NCBI GenBank assembly: GCA_029210465.1
Contig: JARGDL010000010.1
Span: 48,746 to 112,745, forward strand
From: Stygiobacter electus
GTDB lineage: Bacteria > Bacteroidota > Ignavibacteria > Ignavibacteriales > Melioribacteraceae
Reading direction: 5' to 3'
Length of the DNA: 64,000 nucleotides
The translations under genes were made by a program, and so were the position numbers. Every line of letters begins with the position of its first letter. Within the stretch, counting starts at the first letter, position 1. The notes beneath the pieces were generated by a model. The model worked only from the letters and a program-made list of their open reading frames with translations. It did no database searches and was not told the DNA's origin. This document shows, piece after piece, positions 29,340 to 38,922 of this stretch.

Positions 29340-31019
29340 TTATCTTGATGATTTTGCTCTTTCTACGATTGGTCTTGATTTTTTATCTTTGTTTAAAGTT
29401 TTCAAAACTAAATCAGCTTCTTTTTCGCTTACATTAAAAAATGAAAATGCATCTGAAATTTGAATTCCACTTATTTTTTCTGGTGCAATTCCTGTTTCTT
29501 TCTTTAGCATTTTTAAAAGTCCTTTAACATCTAAATCATCATATTTCCCAAGTGCTAAAAACATTCTAACTTTTCCTTTTTCAGAAAATGATTTTTCACT
29601 TCGATTTTTTTTATAATTATCACGTTCTCTTCCTTTTTCACTCACTCTTTTTCCAAATGAGTCATTTTCTCTTTCGAATCTTTTTGTATGCTCAAACAAA
29701 TCATGAATTTTTGCATAGCTTTTTTCTTCAAGCTCATCTTGAAAATTATATTTAACTAATGCCGCAACTATTTCTTCAGGATTGTGATTTCTCAACATTT
29801 CTTTTGCAAGTAATAAATAATTAGTTCCCGTACCATATTCCACTAATTCATTTACTTCGTTAATAATTTTTTTCTTTTTGAATTCAATTACTTCTTGAAT
29901 TTGAGGGACACGTTCTTTCCGAATATTTGTTTGAGTAATATTTTTAATGAAGTTTAATTTTCTAAATTCTTCTGGAGTAACAAAAGTAACTGCTGTCCCT
30001 TCTTTGCCTGCTCTACCTGTTCTTCCAATTCTATGAAGATATGCTTCAGGATCTTGTGGTAATGAATAATTAATTACATGCGTCAAATCTTCAATATCTA
30101 AACCGCGTGCAGCAACATCTGTTGCAACTAAAATATTTACTAATCTTTTTCTGAATTTCCCTAAAATTTTTTCTCTAATTGTCTGAGAAATATCACCATG
30201 CAAACCTTCAGCATCGTAACCACGTTCAAGTAATTTTGAAGCAACAAAATCAACATCATTTTTTGTTCGGCAAAAAATTAAACCATAAAATTCATCTGTA
30301 GTATCGATAATTCGACAAAGAGCATCAAATTTATCACTTTCCTTAACTTCAAAATATTTCTGATCAGTTAATGAAGTTGTTTTCCCGGATAATTTAGTTT
30401 TTATAATTTCATTTTTATGCATGTATTTTTTTGCAAGTGAAAGAATTTTTGGAGGCATTGTTGCAGAAAATAATAATGTTCTTCTTTCATCATTTGTAGA
30501 TTTTAATATTTCTTCAATATCATCTATAAAGCCCATGTTCAACATTTCATCAGCTTCATCAAGAACAACAAACTTAACTTTTGAAAGTACCAGACTTCTT
30601 TTATTAAGTTGGTCAATAATTCTACCAGGTGTTCCGACAACAATATCTACACCTTTTTTTAATCTTCTAAATTGAGTTTCATAAGATTGTCCACCATAAA
30701 TTGGGACAATATGAAATTTTTTAGAACCTTTTAACGAATTAAATTCATCACAAACTTGAATTGCTAATTCTCTTGTTGGCACTAAAACTAAAGCTTGGAC
30801 AAAATCCTGATGTTCATTAAGTAAATCTAAAATAGGTAAAGCAAATGCTGCGGTTTTTCCTGTCCCAGTTTGTGCTTGCCCGATTAAATTTACTTTGTTT
30901 TCTAATATTAATGGAATTATTCTACTTTGAATTTCAGTTGGTTCTTCAAATCCTTTTTCTTTAACTGATTGTAACATAACATCTGAAAGTCCAAGACTTT
31001 CAAAATCATTTTTTTTCAT
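29340..31019 (-). CDS. deaD: DEAD-box RNA helicase of the CsdA/DbpA type
   Basis: 559 residues. Helicase core motifs are AQTGTGKTAAFALP (motif I), DEADEMLNMGF (II), FSATMP (III), and ARGLDIEDL with HRIGRTGRAGKEG (V-VI). Residues 375-475 are a charged linker rich in K/E/R. The C-terminal 75 residues (VRMFLALGKYDDLDVKGLLKMLKK...) are the RRM-like DbpA/CsdA RNA-binding domain. The protein probably remodels rRNA during ribosome assembly or cold adaptation. The leader of about 90 nt is preceded by a TATCTTTG element. Confidence 0.94.
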   Translation of the reverse strand: MKKNDFESLGLSDVMLQSVKEKGFEEPTEIQSRIIPLILENKVNLIGQAQTGTGKTAAFALPILDLLNEHQDFVQALVLVPTRELAIQVCDEFNSLKGSKKFHIVPIYGGQSYETQFRRLKKGVDIVVGTPGRIIDQLNKRSLVLSKVKFVVLDEADEMLNMGFIDDIEEILKSTNDERRTLLFSATMPPKILSLAKKYMHKNEIIKTKLSGKTTSLTDQKYFEVKESDKFDALCRIIDTTDEFYGLIFCRTKNDVDFVASKLLERGYDAEGLHGDISQTIREKILGKFRKRLVNILVATDVAARGLDIEDLTHVINYSLPQDPEAYLHRIGRTGRAGKEGTAVTFVTPEEFRKLNFIKNITQTNIRKERVPQIQEVIEFKKKKIINEVNELVEYGTGTNYLLLAKEMLRNHNPEEIVAALVKYNFQDELEEKSYAKIHDLFEHTKRFERENDSFGKRVSEKGRERDNYKKNRSEKSFSEKGKVRMFLALGKYDDLDVKGLLKMLKKETGIAPEKISGIQISDAFSFFNVSEKEADLVLKTLNKDKKSRPIVERAKSSR

Positions 31020-31116
31020 TTGAATCCTTTTTGTTTATATAAAATATGCAGTACTCGGTGAAAGGTAAATTCGGAAAAACAGAGATATTACTTCAACAAC
31101 TACGCAAAATACATTA

Positions 31117-31147
31117 CAAAGATACCATTAAACTAAATGAAATCATA
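31117..31147 (-). promoter_or_regulatory. Probable deaD promoter
   Basis: On the minus strand TATCTTTG (31124-31117) matches TAnnTTTG exactly. TATG lies 19 nt upstream (31147-31144), one base from TTTG. Predicted start near 31110 gives a 5' leader of about 90 nt, compatible with the regulated leaders known for some cold-shock helicases (inference). Confidence 0.45.
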
Positions 31148-31249
31148 GTATCATCAAGTACTTTTAAATATTATAGTGAATAAAGCTTTATCATAAAGTA
31201 AATTTTTAAAGTAAATCTTTTAATTCCTTTACCTAAAAACTTTTATTTA

Positions 31250-32587
31250 TTACTCACTATCAAGATTTTCTTCCCAAAGATATTTTTTAGTTTCTGAAAC
31301 TAATACTTTATTTAAAAACAAAAGTGCAATTAAATTTGGTATTGCCATTAAACCATTTGTAATATCTGCAAAAGTCCAAACTAAATTCAAAGAAACAATT
31401 GAACCAATAAAAACCATAACAACCCAAAGATAACGATAAGGTAAAACTGCTTTTGTTCCAATTAAATATTCTATTGACTTTTCACCATAATAGGACCATC
31501 CAAGAATAGTTGAAAATACAAATGTCATTAAACCAATTGTAAGAATTGTTGGACCGATAACCGGAATATCAGAAAAGGAAGTTTTTGTTAGAACAGCACC
31601 ATTAAGACCATTTTGCCATTCAAAGGAGTTAACAATTACTAACCCAGTAAAAGCACAAACAACAACTGTATCCCAAAATGTACCAGTTGATGAAACTAAA
31701 GCTTGACGAACAGGATTTTTAGTTTGAGCAGCGGCAGCTACAATTGGGGCACTACCTAAACCAGATTCATTCGAAAACAAACCACGAGCAATACCAAATC
31801 TTACAGCTTCTTTCATACCAGCACCTAAAAAGCCACCTATTGCAGCTTGACCAGTAAATGCAGAATTAATTATTAATAAAAAAGATTCTGGTAATGTTTC
31901 AATATTCATTAATAACAAAATTATACAACCTAATACATAGAATACAGCCATAAATGGAACTAAAGCTTCGCAAACTTTTGCAATTGATTTTATTCCGCCA
32001 ATAATAACAAATGCAGTTAGTACTGATAATATTAAACCGGTAATCCAAGGTGAAATGCCAATAGAATCATGAACTAAAACAGAAATTGAATTTGCTTGAA
32101 CCATATTACCAATTCCAAAAGCAGTAACAGAAGTTAAAGCGGCGAAAATAATTCCCAACCATTTTTTATTAAGTCCTTTTTCCAAAACATACATTGGTCC
32201 ACCAGCAAATGAACCATCATTTAATTCAATACGATATTTAACGGAAAGCAAAGCTTCAGAATATTTTGTAGCAATACCAAAAACACCAGTTAACCACATC
32301 CAAAAAACAGCTCCTGGTCCACCAGATGCAATTGCAGTTGAAACACCGACAATATTTCCAGTTCCAATTGTTGCGGCTAAAGCAGTGGTTAATGCTCCAA
32401 ATTGCGAAATATCACCTTTCCCTTCTTTATTTCTTTTCAATGAAATTTTTATTGCTTTGCCAATGAATCTTTGAATAAATTTTAATCTTATTGTTAAAAA
32501 AAGATGAGTTCCAAAAAGTAAAATCAACAAAGGATAACCCCAAATGAGATTACTGATTTCAGTTAAAAGATTTTCAATTGATTGCAA
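31250..32587 (-). CDS. Alanine/glycine:sodium symporter (AGCS family)
   Basis: 445 residues with about eleven hydrophobic segments. Family motifs include ATIGTGNIVGVSTAIASGGPGAVFWMW, GGPMYVLEKGL and FGIARGLFSNESGLGSAPIVAAAA. AGCS proteins import alanine or glycine with Na+ across the inner membrane, which fits a sodium-using cell that also has NhaA. It lies 13 bp downstream of an esterase gene and probably shares its transcript. Confidence 0.93.
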   Translation of the reverse strand: MQSIENLLTEISNLIWGYPLLILLFGTHLFLTIRLKFIQRFIGKAIKISLKRNKEGKGDISQFGALTTALAATIGTGNIVGVSTAIASGGPGAVFWMWLTGVFGIATKYSEALLSVKYRIELNDGSFAGGPMYVLEKGLNKKWLGIIFAALTSVTAFGIGNMVQANSISVLVHDSIGISPWITGLILSVLTAFVIIGGIKSIAKVCEALVPFMAVFYVLGCIILLLMNIETLPESFLLIINSAFTGQAAIGGFLGAGMKEAVRFGIARGLFSNESGLGSAPIVAAAAQTKNPVRQALVSSTGTFWDTVVVCAFTGLVIVNSFEWQNGLNGAVLTKTSFSDIPVIGPTILTIGLMTFVFSTILGWSYYGEKSIEYLIGTKAVLPYRYLWVVMVFIGSIVSLNLVWTFADITNGLMAIPNLIALLFLNKVLVSETKKYLWEENLDSE

Positions 32588-32600
32588 TTAATCTCCTTTT

Positions 32601-33323
32601 TTAAGATAAAATTTTTGAAACGTATTCAGTAAACATTTCTCGCCAATAAGGCCAATCGTGATAAGCATTTGCCCTTATTTCAAAATAATGATCTATTTTT
32701 TTGGAATTAAGAATTTCACTTAATCTTCTATTTTCATTTGTATAAAAATCATGTTCACCAACTCCTATAAAAATTTTTATCTTACGGATATTTTCTAAGT
32801 ACCAAGCATCATTTAAATTTGGCATATAATCAAATGGATTATTGAAATAACAATCATCATTATAAAAGCCTAAAATATGCGGTTTAATATCATAAGTCCC
32901 ACTTAAACAAATTACACTGCTTATTTTATCTGGATACTTTAAAGCAATATTCATTGCATGATAAGCACCAAAACTACAACCCGCTAATCCAACTTTATCT
33001 TGTCCTGTTTCAAATTTAGCAAATTCAATTACATCATTTAAGATTACTTGTTCATATGCTAAGTGAGTTTTAACTCTGTCAGCTGGATGAATGATATAAT
33101 TATACCAACTCATTTGATCAATGCTATCAGGGCAATAAACTTTAATTTTACCTTCATCAATAAATTTTTCAATAGAATTAATTAACCCAAAATCTTTAAC
33201 TTCATAATATTTGCCTTTTGAGGTGGGAAATAAAATTAATGGTATGCCTGACTCACCAAAAACAAGCATCTCAAAATCTCTACTAAGATATTGAGTATAA
33301 AACTTATGATAAAATTCTTTCAT
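32601..33323 (-). CDS. Alpha/beta hydrolase, esterase family
   Basis: 240 residues. The nucleophile elbow is GLAGCSFGAYHAM with S117 (GxSxG). GVGEHDFYTNENRR supplies the probable acid and NAYHDWPYWREM the histidine. The fold resembles the esterase D/antigen 85-like family, without a signal peptide, so it should be cytoplasmic. Substrate unknown. The region between it and the divergent aminotransferase is 114 bp. Confidence 0.8.
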   Translation of the reverse strand: MKEFYHKFYTQYLSRDFEMLVFGESGIPLILFPTSKGKYYEVKDFGLINSIEKFIDEGKIKVYCPDSIDQMSWYNYIIHPADRVKTHLAYEQVILNDVIEFAKFETGQDKVGLAGCSFGAYHAMNIALKYPDKISSVICLSGTYDIKPHILGFYNDDCYFNNPFDYMPNLNDAWYLENIRKIKIFIGVGEHDFYTNENRRLSEILNSKKIDHYFEIRANAYHDWPYWREMFTEYVSKILS

Positions 33324-33437
33324 AAAATTTCACATTTTATTCTACAACAAAATAATGAAGGATACTTAATTTTGCTAATTAAAATTGCTAAAATTCATTT
33401 TGAATTTTGTATTTTTTAATAAAATCTTTGGTGAAAA

Positions 33438-34904
33438 ATGGAATTGGAAAAACACTTTAACAGATTTAGGGAAAACATTATTGGAATTAATCATAAATTT
33501 CAATCACCATTTGGGGAAAAAGAAATAATTTACGCCGATTGGATTGCAAGCGGTAGATTATATTTTCCAATTGAAAAAACATTAGTCGAAAATTTCTATC
33601 CATTAGTTGGAAACACTCACTCAGAAACTTCCGAAACCGGAACAACAATGACAAAAGCATATCATGAGACAAGACAAATAATAAAAAAACATGTCAATGC
33701 TTCGTCGAGTGATGTTCTACTTTTTGCTGGGTATGGAATGACAGCCGCAATAAATAAATTTCAAAGAATTTTAGGTTTAAGAATTCCTGAACAATTACAA
33801 AAATATACTTCAATTCCAAAAGAAGAAAAGCCAATCGTTTTCTTAACTCACATGGAACATCATTCAAATCAAACATCATGGCTCGAGACAATTTGTGATG
33901 TAGTTATTATTGAACCTGATGAACTTGGATTAGTAAATTTAAATCACTTCAAACATTTACTTGATTTGTACAAAAATAGAAAAGTAAAGATTGCTTCTTT
34001 AACAGCCGCTTCAAACGTTACCGGAATTGAACCGCCAATTTATGAAATGGCAAAAATGATTCACGAATATGATGGATTATGCTTTGTTGATTATGCAGCT
34101 GCTGCTCCTTACATAAAAATTGATATGCATCCAGAAAAACCTGAAGAAAAATTAGATGCAATATTTTTCTCTCCTCACAAATTTTTAGGAGGCCCTGGAT
34201 CATCTGGTGTATTAATTTTTGATTCAAAATTATATAACATAAAAGTTCCAGACCATCCTGGCGGTGGAACTGTTGATTGGACAAATCCATGGGGTTTGCA
34301 TAAATATATTGATGATATTGAACAACGTGAAGATGGCGGAACTCCTGGTTTTTTACAAGCGATCAAAGCTGCACTTGCAATAAAATTAAAAGAAGAAATG
34401 GATATTGAAAAAATTAATCTTCGTGAAAAAGAATTATTCAATATCGCTTTTGAACGTTTATTAAAAATTCCTTCTTTACATATACTTGCTCAGGAACATA
34501 AAGAAAGATTAGGAGTAATTTCTTTTTACATTGAAGATATTCATTATAATTTAATGGTAAAACTTTTAAACGACAGATATGGAATACAAGTGCGTGGTGG
34601 TTGCTCTTGTGCAGGAACTTATGGGCATTATCTTTTACATATTGATCCAACACGTTCAAAAAGAATAACAGATAAAATTAATCAAGGTGATTTGACTGAA
34701 AAACCTGGTTGGGTTAGACTTTCTCTTCACCCAACTATGACTAATTACGAATTAGAAATTGTTTTAAATGGAATTGAAGAAATTATACATAACATTACCA
34801 CATGGAAGAAAGACTACATTTATTCTAACAAAACAAATGAATATCATCATAAAGATGAAACAGATGAACATCAAAAAATTAGGAATATGTTTAAGATAGT
34901 TTAA
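33438..34904 (+). CDS. Class V aminotransferase-fold PLP enzyme (cysteine-desulfurase-like)
   Basis: 488 residues. The PLP lysine is K248 in FFSPHKFLGGPGSSGVL, and LTHMEHHSNQTSW and CFVDYAAAAPYIKID form the cofactor pocket. RGGCSCAGTYGHYL resembles the active-site cysteine loop of SufS/NifS-type desulfurases. It could be a cysteine desulfurase or a related beta-lyase. The C-terminal extension is longer than in SufS (about 405), and there are no suf genes nearby, so I would not name it sufS. Convergent with maf, with a 4-bp overlap. Confidence 0.8.
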   Translation: MELEKHFNRFRENIIGINHKFQSPFGEKEIIYADWIASGRLYFPIEKTLVENFYPLVGNTHSETSETGTTMTKAYHETRQIIKKHVNASSSDVLLFAGYGMTAAINKFQRILGLRIPEQLQKYTSIPKEEKPIVFLTHMEHHSNQTSWLETICDVVIIEPDELGLVNLNHFKHLLDLYKNRKVKIASLTAASNVTGIEPPIYEMAKMIHEYDGLCFVDYAAAAPYIKIDMHPEKPEEKLDAIFFSPHKFLGGPGSSGVLIFDSKLYNIKVPDHPGGGTVDWTNPWGLHKYIDDIEQREDGGTPGFLQAIKAALAIKLKEEMDIEKINLREKELFNIAFERLLKIPSLHILAQEHKERLGVISFYIEDIHYNLMVKLLNDRYGIQVRGGCSCAGTYGHYLLHIDPTRSKRITDKINQGDLTEKPGWVRLSLHPTMTNYELEIVLNGIEEIIHNITTWKKDYIYSNKTNEYHHKDETDEHQKIRNMFKIV

Positions 34905-35479
34905 ATAATTTTTTTCAAATTAATAAATAACTTTTGGAGAGGTAACCCTACAACGTTGTAATAACAACCATTAATTTTACTCACAAACAAAGCTCCATAA
35001 TCATCTTGTATTCCATAAGCTCCTGCCTTATCCATTGGACTTCCAGATTTAATATATTCATTAATCTCATCATCACTTAAAACTCTGAATGTTACTTTTG
35101 TTTTTTCATAATCAATTATTTTTTTTTGATTATCAACATTTTCAATTGCAAAACCTGTATAAACTATGTGAGTTTTTCCACTTAAATTTTTAAGAATATT
35201 AAATGCATCTTTTTCATTTTTTGGTTTGCCAATTATTTCTTTATTCAACACAACAATTGTGTCTGCAGTAATAATTATACCAGACTTAATTTTATTTTTA
35301 GCTAATTCTAATTTATGAAGTGAGAGTCTTTTTACTGTTAGAATTGGATGTTCACCATCAAGAATATCTTCATTTAAATCAACCGAAATTGAACGAAATT
35401 TTAATCCAAGTGATTTTAATAATTTTCTTCTTCTCGGTGATTTTGAAGCTAAAGTAATTTGGATATTTTTATTTAACAT
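34901..35479 (-). CDS. maf: Maf-family nucleoside triphosphate pyrophosphatase
   Basis: 192 residues. The family signature LASKSPRRRKLLKSLGL is at the N-terminus. ADTIVVLNKEIIGKP holds the catalytic Asp region, and SGSPMDKAGAYGIQD and INGCYYNVVGLPL complete the fold. Maf proteins hydrolyse dTTP/UTP or modified nucleotides to monophosphates, acting in house-cleaning and linked to septum control. Its start lies 9 bp after the stop of a small secreted protein gene on the same strand. Confidence 0.94.
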   Translation of the reverse strand: MLNKNIQITLASKSPRRRKLLKSLGLKFRSISVDLNEDILDGEHPILTVKRLSLHKLELAKNKIKSGIIITADTIVVLNKEIIGKPKNEKDAFNILKNLSGKTHIVYTGFAIENVDNQKKIIDYEKTKVTFRVLSDDEINEYIKSGSPMDKAGAYGIQDDYGALFVSKINGCYYNVVGLPLQKLFINLKKII

Positions 35480-35488
35480 GAAATGAAA

Positions 35489-35884
35489 TTAACGAAAGAG
35501 AGCTTTAATACTTCCCCAGGTTCTTTTAACACTTGAAACATTATGAGGCACTGCAACTTCCCATGAATAACTTATAGAACCATCATTATCAACTATTTTC
35601 AATCTGTAAACATATAATGTTTCTGTACTTTTAAACGCTGTCTGATCAATGAATTCATAAATTTTATCACTTTTTGGAAGGACAGTTCCAACTTCAATAA
35701 AACTTCCATTCACAGTTTTTCTTTCAACTACATAATGTTTTAGATTGGTTTCAGTAGTGGATTGCCAATATACAACAACATTACCATTTTGGCTTCTTGC
35801 GGAAAGTTTAAATATATCAGCACCTGCATATAAATTGATAGATGCTATAATTAAAAACAATATGATAAAATTTTTAGTTTTCAT
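35489..35884 (-). CDS. Small secreted protein with fibronectin type III-like fold
   Basis: 131 residues with a signal peptide (MKTKNFIILFLIIASINLYA). The mature part shows strand patterns typical of FN3/T9SS-associated domains: VVYWQSTTETNLKHYVVERK and LYVYRLKIVDNDGSISYSWEVAV. It is a single domain with no sorting tail. It sits between nuoN and maf with short gaps. Function unknown; it may be exported to the periplasm or cell surface. Confidence 0.6.
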   Translation of the reverse strand: MKTKNFIILFLIIASINLYAGADIFKLSARSQNGNVVVYWQSTTETNLKHYVVERKTVNGSFIEVGTVLPKSDKIYEFIDQTAFKSTETLYVYRLKIVDNDGSISYSWEVAVPHNVSSVKRTWGSIKALFR

Positions 35885-35928
35885 TTCACATGTAAATTTA
35901 CTTTATGACTTATTAATAGTCAAGAAAT

Positions 35929-37359
35929 TTATTTTATAAAATTTACAATCAAATTCATTAAACTATCTGGAAAAATTCCAAACAATAAGACCAATAATCC
36001 AGTCAATGAAATTGCTAAATTACTGCCAACAGATTTTTCAATTTCAAATTGTTCATTTTCATTCATAAAATACACATATACAACAACTCTTAAATAAAAA
36101 TAAACGCTTATTAAACTTGAAAGGACACCAACAATAGCTAACCATGTTAAATCAGATTTAATTGCTCCAAAGAAAACATAATATTTTCCAAAGAAACCTG
36201 CCATTGGTGGAATACCAGCTAGAGCAAACATGAATAGTGACATCATTGCAGCTAAGAAAGGACTTTTCTTATTCAAACCAGCATATGAATTTAATGTTAA
36301 TCTTGTTTCATCTTTTCCTTCGATAAGAGAAATAATTGTAAATGCACCGATATTCATAAAAACATAAGCAGCTAAATAAAATGTTATACCAGCAAAACTA
36401 TAATTATTGCCGGCGGCAAGTCCAATTGCCATATAACCAGCGTGAGCAATTGATGAATAGGCTAACATTCTTTTTAAATTTGTTTGTGCAATAGCAATAA
36501 TACTACCAACTAAAGTGGAAAGAACAGCGATGACTGAAAAATAATTTCTAAATACAATTGGTGAACTATATGATAAACTTGTTCCAAGCAAAATTAAAAG
36601 GACACTAAATGCAGCAGCTTTTCCAGCGGTACTCATTAATCCAGTTACAGAAGTTGCTGAACCTTGATAAACATCAGGAACCCACATATGGAATGGTACA
36701 GCTGCAATTTTGAAACTAAACCCAATAAGTAATAATAACATTCCGACAATGAATAGAATATTATTGAAATATTGCATAAAGTTTTCAAAAATATTTTGGA
36801 TGCTTGTTGAACCTGTTGTTCCATACACCAATGCAATTCCGTAAACAATAAATCCAGTTGCAAAAGAACCAAGCAAAAAATATTTTAATGATGCTTCATT
36901 ATTAGATGATCTTTTTCTATTTAAGCCAGCTAAAATGTAAAAGCAAATTGACATCAACTCTAAGCCCATAAAAATTACAAGAATATCATGTGCCATTGCC
37001 ATTACCATCATTCCTAAAACAGAAGATTGGATGAGAATATAATATTCACTGTAATTAATGCCATATTTTTTGATGTAATCGGTTGAGGCTAAAACTGTTA
37101 ATAAAGCCGCAATGTTAAAAATAAAATTGAAAATCGAAGCTCTTCCACCAACTTCAACCATTCCGCCAAAAATGAAAAAATTCTTATCAATATTAATTAT
37201 AGAATAAAAACCGACAAATAAAAATAATAGAGAAGAAAACCAGGGAAGAACTTCTTTTCCCTTGCGAGTAAATATTTCAATCAGTATGGATAAAACAATT
37301 CCAACACTCAAAACAATGTGTGGAAGTAACAAAAAATATTCGTAATTATTAGCTGGCAT
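35929..37359 (-). CDS. nuoN: NADH-quinone oxidoreductase subunit N
   Basis: 476 residues with about fourteen membrane helices of the antiporter-like Mrp/Nuo family (SSIAHAGYMAIGLAAGNNYS; KIAAVPFHMWVPDVYQG). Part of the proton-pumping membrane arm of complex I. Last gene of the asnS-nuoJKLMN run, 12 bp after nuoM. Confidence 0.94.
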   Translation of the reverse strand: MPANNYEYFLLLPHIVLSVGIVLSILIEIFTRKGKEVLPWFSSLLFLFVGFYSIINIDKNFFIFGGMVEVGGRASIFNFIFNIAALLTVLASTDYIKKYGINYSEYYILIQSSVLGMMVMAMAHDILVIFMGLELMSICFYILAGLNRKRSSNNEASLKYFLLGSFATGFIVYGIALVYGTTGSTSIQNIFENFMQYFNNILFIVGMLLLLIGFSFKIAAVPFHMWVPDVYQGSATSVTGLMSTAGKAAAFSVLLILLGTSLSYSSPIVFRNYFSVIAVLSTLVGSIIAIAQTNLKRMLAYSSIAHAGYMAIGLAAGNNYSFAGITFYLAAYVFMNIGAFTIISLIEGKDETRLTLNSYAGLNKKSPFLAAMMSLFMFALAGIPPMAGFFGKYYVFFGAIKSDLTWLAIVGVLSSLISVYFYLRVVVYVYFMNENEQFEIEKSVGSNLAISLTGLLVLLFGIFPDSLMNLIVNFIK

Positions 37360-37371
37360 TATTCAAAACTC

Positions 37372-38895
37372 TTACTTTAAAAAATTTACTGTTGTTTGTG
37401 ATATTTGTTGTAAAATATTTTTCACTGAAGGTTCAGTTAAATTTAAAAATGTACTTGGATAAATTCCTATCCAAACTATAAAAATGAAAATTGGTATGAG
37501 AACCACAAATTCTCTTTTGTTCAAATCTGTTAATTCCTTTTCAAGAACAGGATTAGTAACTTTTCCAAAAACAACACGCTGATACATCCATAATAAATAA
37601 ACAGCCGCAAATATAACTCCTGTTGCTGCAAATGCTGTAAACCAAAAACTATTCAATACTGGGGATTTAAATGATCCAATAAGAATTAAAAACTCACCAA
37701 TAAATCCATTTAATCCTGGTAAACCAACGGATGATAACATTGCAATCATCAAGGCAGTTGAAAATAATGGGACTAATTTTGCTATTCCACCATAAAATGC
37801 AATCTCACGTTTATGTGTTCTTTCATAAACAACACCAACTAAAAGGAATAAAGCACCTGTTGATAAACCATGATTTACCATTTGAATAACAGCACCTTGA
37901 ACTGATTCGACGGTCATTGCAAAAATTCCAAGGACAACAAAACCTAAGTGAGAAACTGAAGAATAAGCAACTAATTTTTTCATATCAGTTTGAACCATAG
38001 AAACCAACGCCCCATAAATTACTCCTATGACAGCAAATACTGAAATAATTGGAGCGTAATTAACTGCAGCTTGTGGGAACAATGGCAAACAAAAACGAAC
38101 TAAACCATAAGTGCCCATCTTTAATAGAACACCAGCAAGAATTACAGATCCTGCCGTTGGAGCTTCAACGTGAGCATCAGGTAACCACGTGTGTAATGGG
38201 AATAAAGGAACTTTAATTGCAAAACTCAAAAAGAATGCACCGAACATCCATGATTGAATTTGCATTGGAATTGTTGGACTAATTTTATAAAGTTCAATTA
38301 AATTAGTTGTAAAGATTCCATTCATTCCTGATGAATAAACAGCTAACCAAATAATAGCAACAAGCATTAATAAACTACCAAACATTGTAAAGATGAAAAA
38401 CTTTACTGCTGCATAAATTCTTCTTTCACCACCCCAAATTCCAATTATGAAATACATTGGAATAAGCATCATTTCCCAAAAAATATAAAACAAGAAAACA
38501 TCCAAAGAAATAAATACACCTATCATTCCAGCTTCAAGAAGTAACATGGAAAAAGTAAACATTTTAAGTTTTTTATCAATTGCCTTCCATGTTGACAAAA
38601 ATGTTAATGGTGTTAGAAAAGTTGTTAGCAATACTAATATTAACGATATCCCATCAACACCAACTAAATAAGAGATGTTTAAACTTTTAATCCAAATTAT
38701 CTGATGAATTAATTGAAAATTTGGATTTGCAGAATCAAATTTTTGGAGAGCAATTAAAGAAATAAAAAAAGTAATCAACGAAACTATTAAACCAAACCAA
38801 CGAATTAATTTCTTTTGTTCATCTTTTAGAAAAAGGACTAAAAGACCACCCAAAATCGGGATAGCAAGAAGCATTGTTAAGATTATTGTATTCAT
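37372..38895 (-). CDS. nuoM: NADH-quinone oxidoreductase subunit M
   Basis: 507 residues, antiporter-like. KVPLFPLHTWLPDAHVEAPTAGSVILAGVLLKMGTYG and VAYSSVSHLGFVVLG contain the conserved lysines and His of the proton path. FLFYIFWEMMLIPMYFIIGIWGG is typical of NuoM. It sits between nuoL and nuoN with short spacers, as in the usual order. Confidence 0.95.
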   Translation of the reverse strand: MNTIILTMLLAIPILGGLLVLFLKDEQKKLIRWFGLIVSLITFFISLIALQKFDSANPNFQLIHQIIWIKSLNISYLVGVDGISLILVLLTTFLTPLTFLSTWKAIDKKLKMFTFSMLLLEAGMIGVFISLDVFLFYIFWEMMLIPMYFIIGIWGGERRIYAAVKFFIFTMFGSLLMLVAIIWLAVYSSGMNGIFTTNLIELYKISPTIPMQIQSWMFGAFFLSFAIKVPLFPLHTWLPDAHVEAPTAGSVILAGVLLKMGTYGLVRFCLPLFPQAAVNYAPIISVFAVIGVIYGALVSMVQTDMKKLVAYSSVSHLGFVVLGIFAMTVESVQGAVIQMVNHGLSTGALFLLVGVVYERTHKREIAFYGGIAKLVPLFSTALMIAMLSSVGLPGLNGFIGEFLILIGSFKSPVLNSFWFTAFAATGVIFAAVYLLWMYQRVVFGKVTNPVLEKELTDLNKREFVVLIPIFIFIVWIGIYPSTFLNLTEPSVKNILQQISQTTVNFLK

Positions 38896-38922
38896 TATTT
38901 CAAACTATAAATAGTAAATAAA

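Noticed and set aside
33367..33374. TAATTTTG as promoter of the class V aminotransferase gene
   Set aside because: No TTTG-like element lies 19-21 nt upstream, and such 8-mers are frequent in AT-rich DNA.
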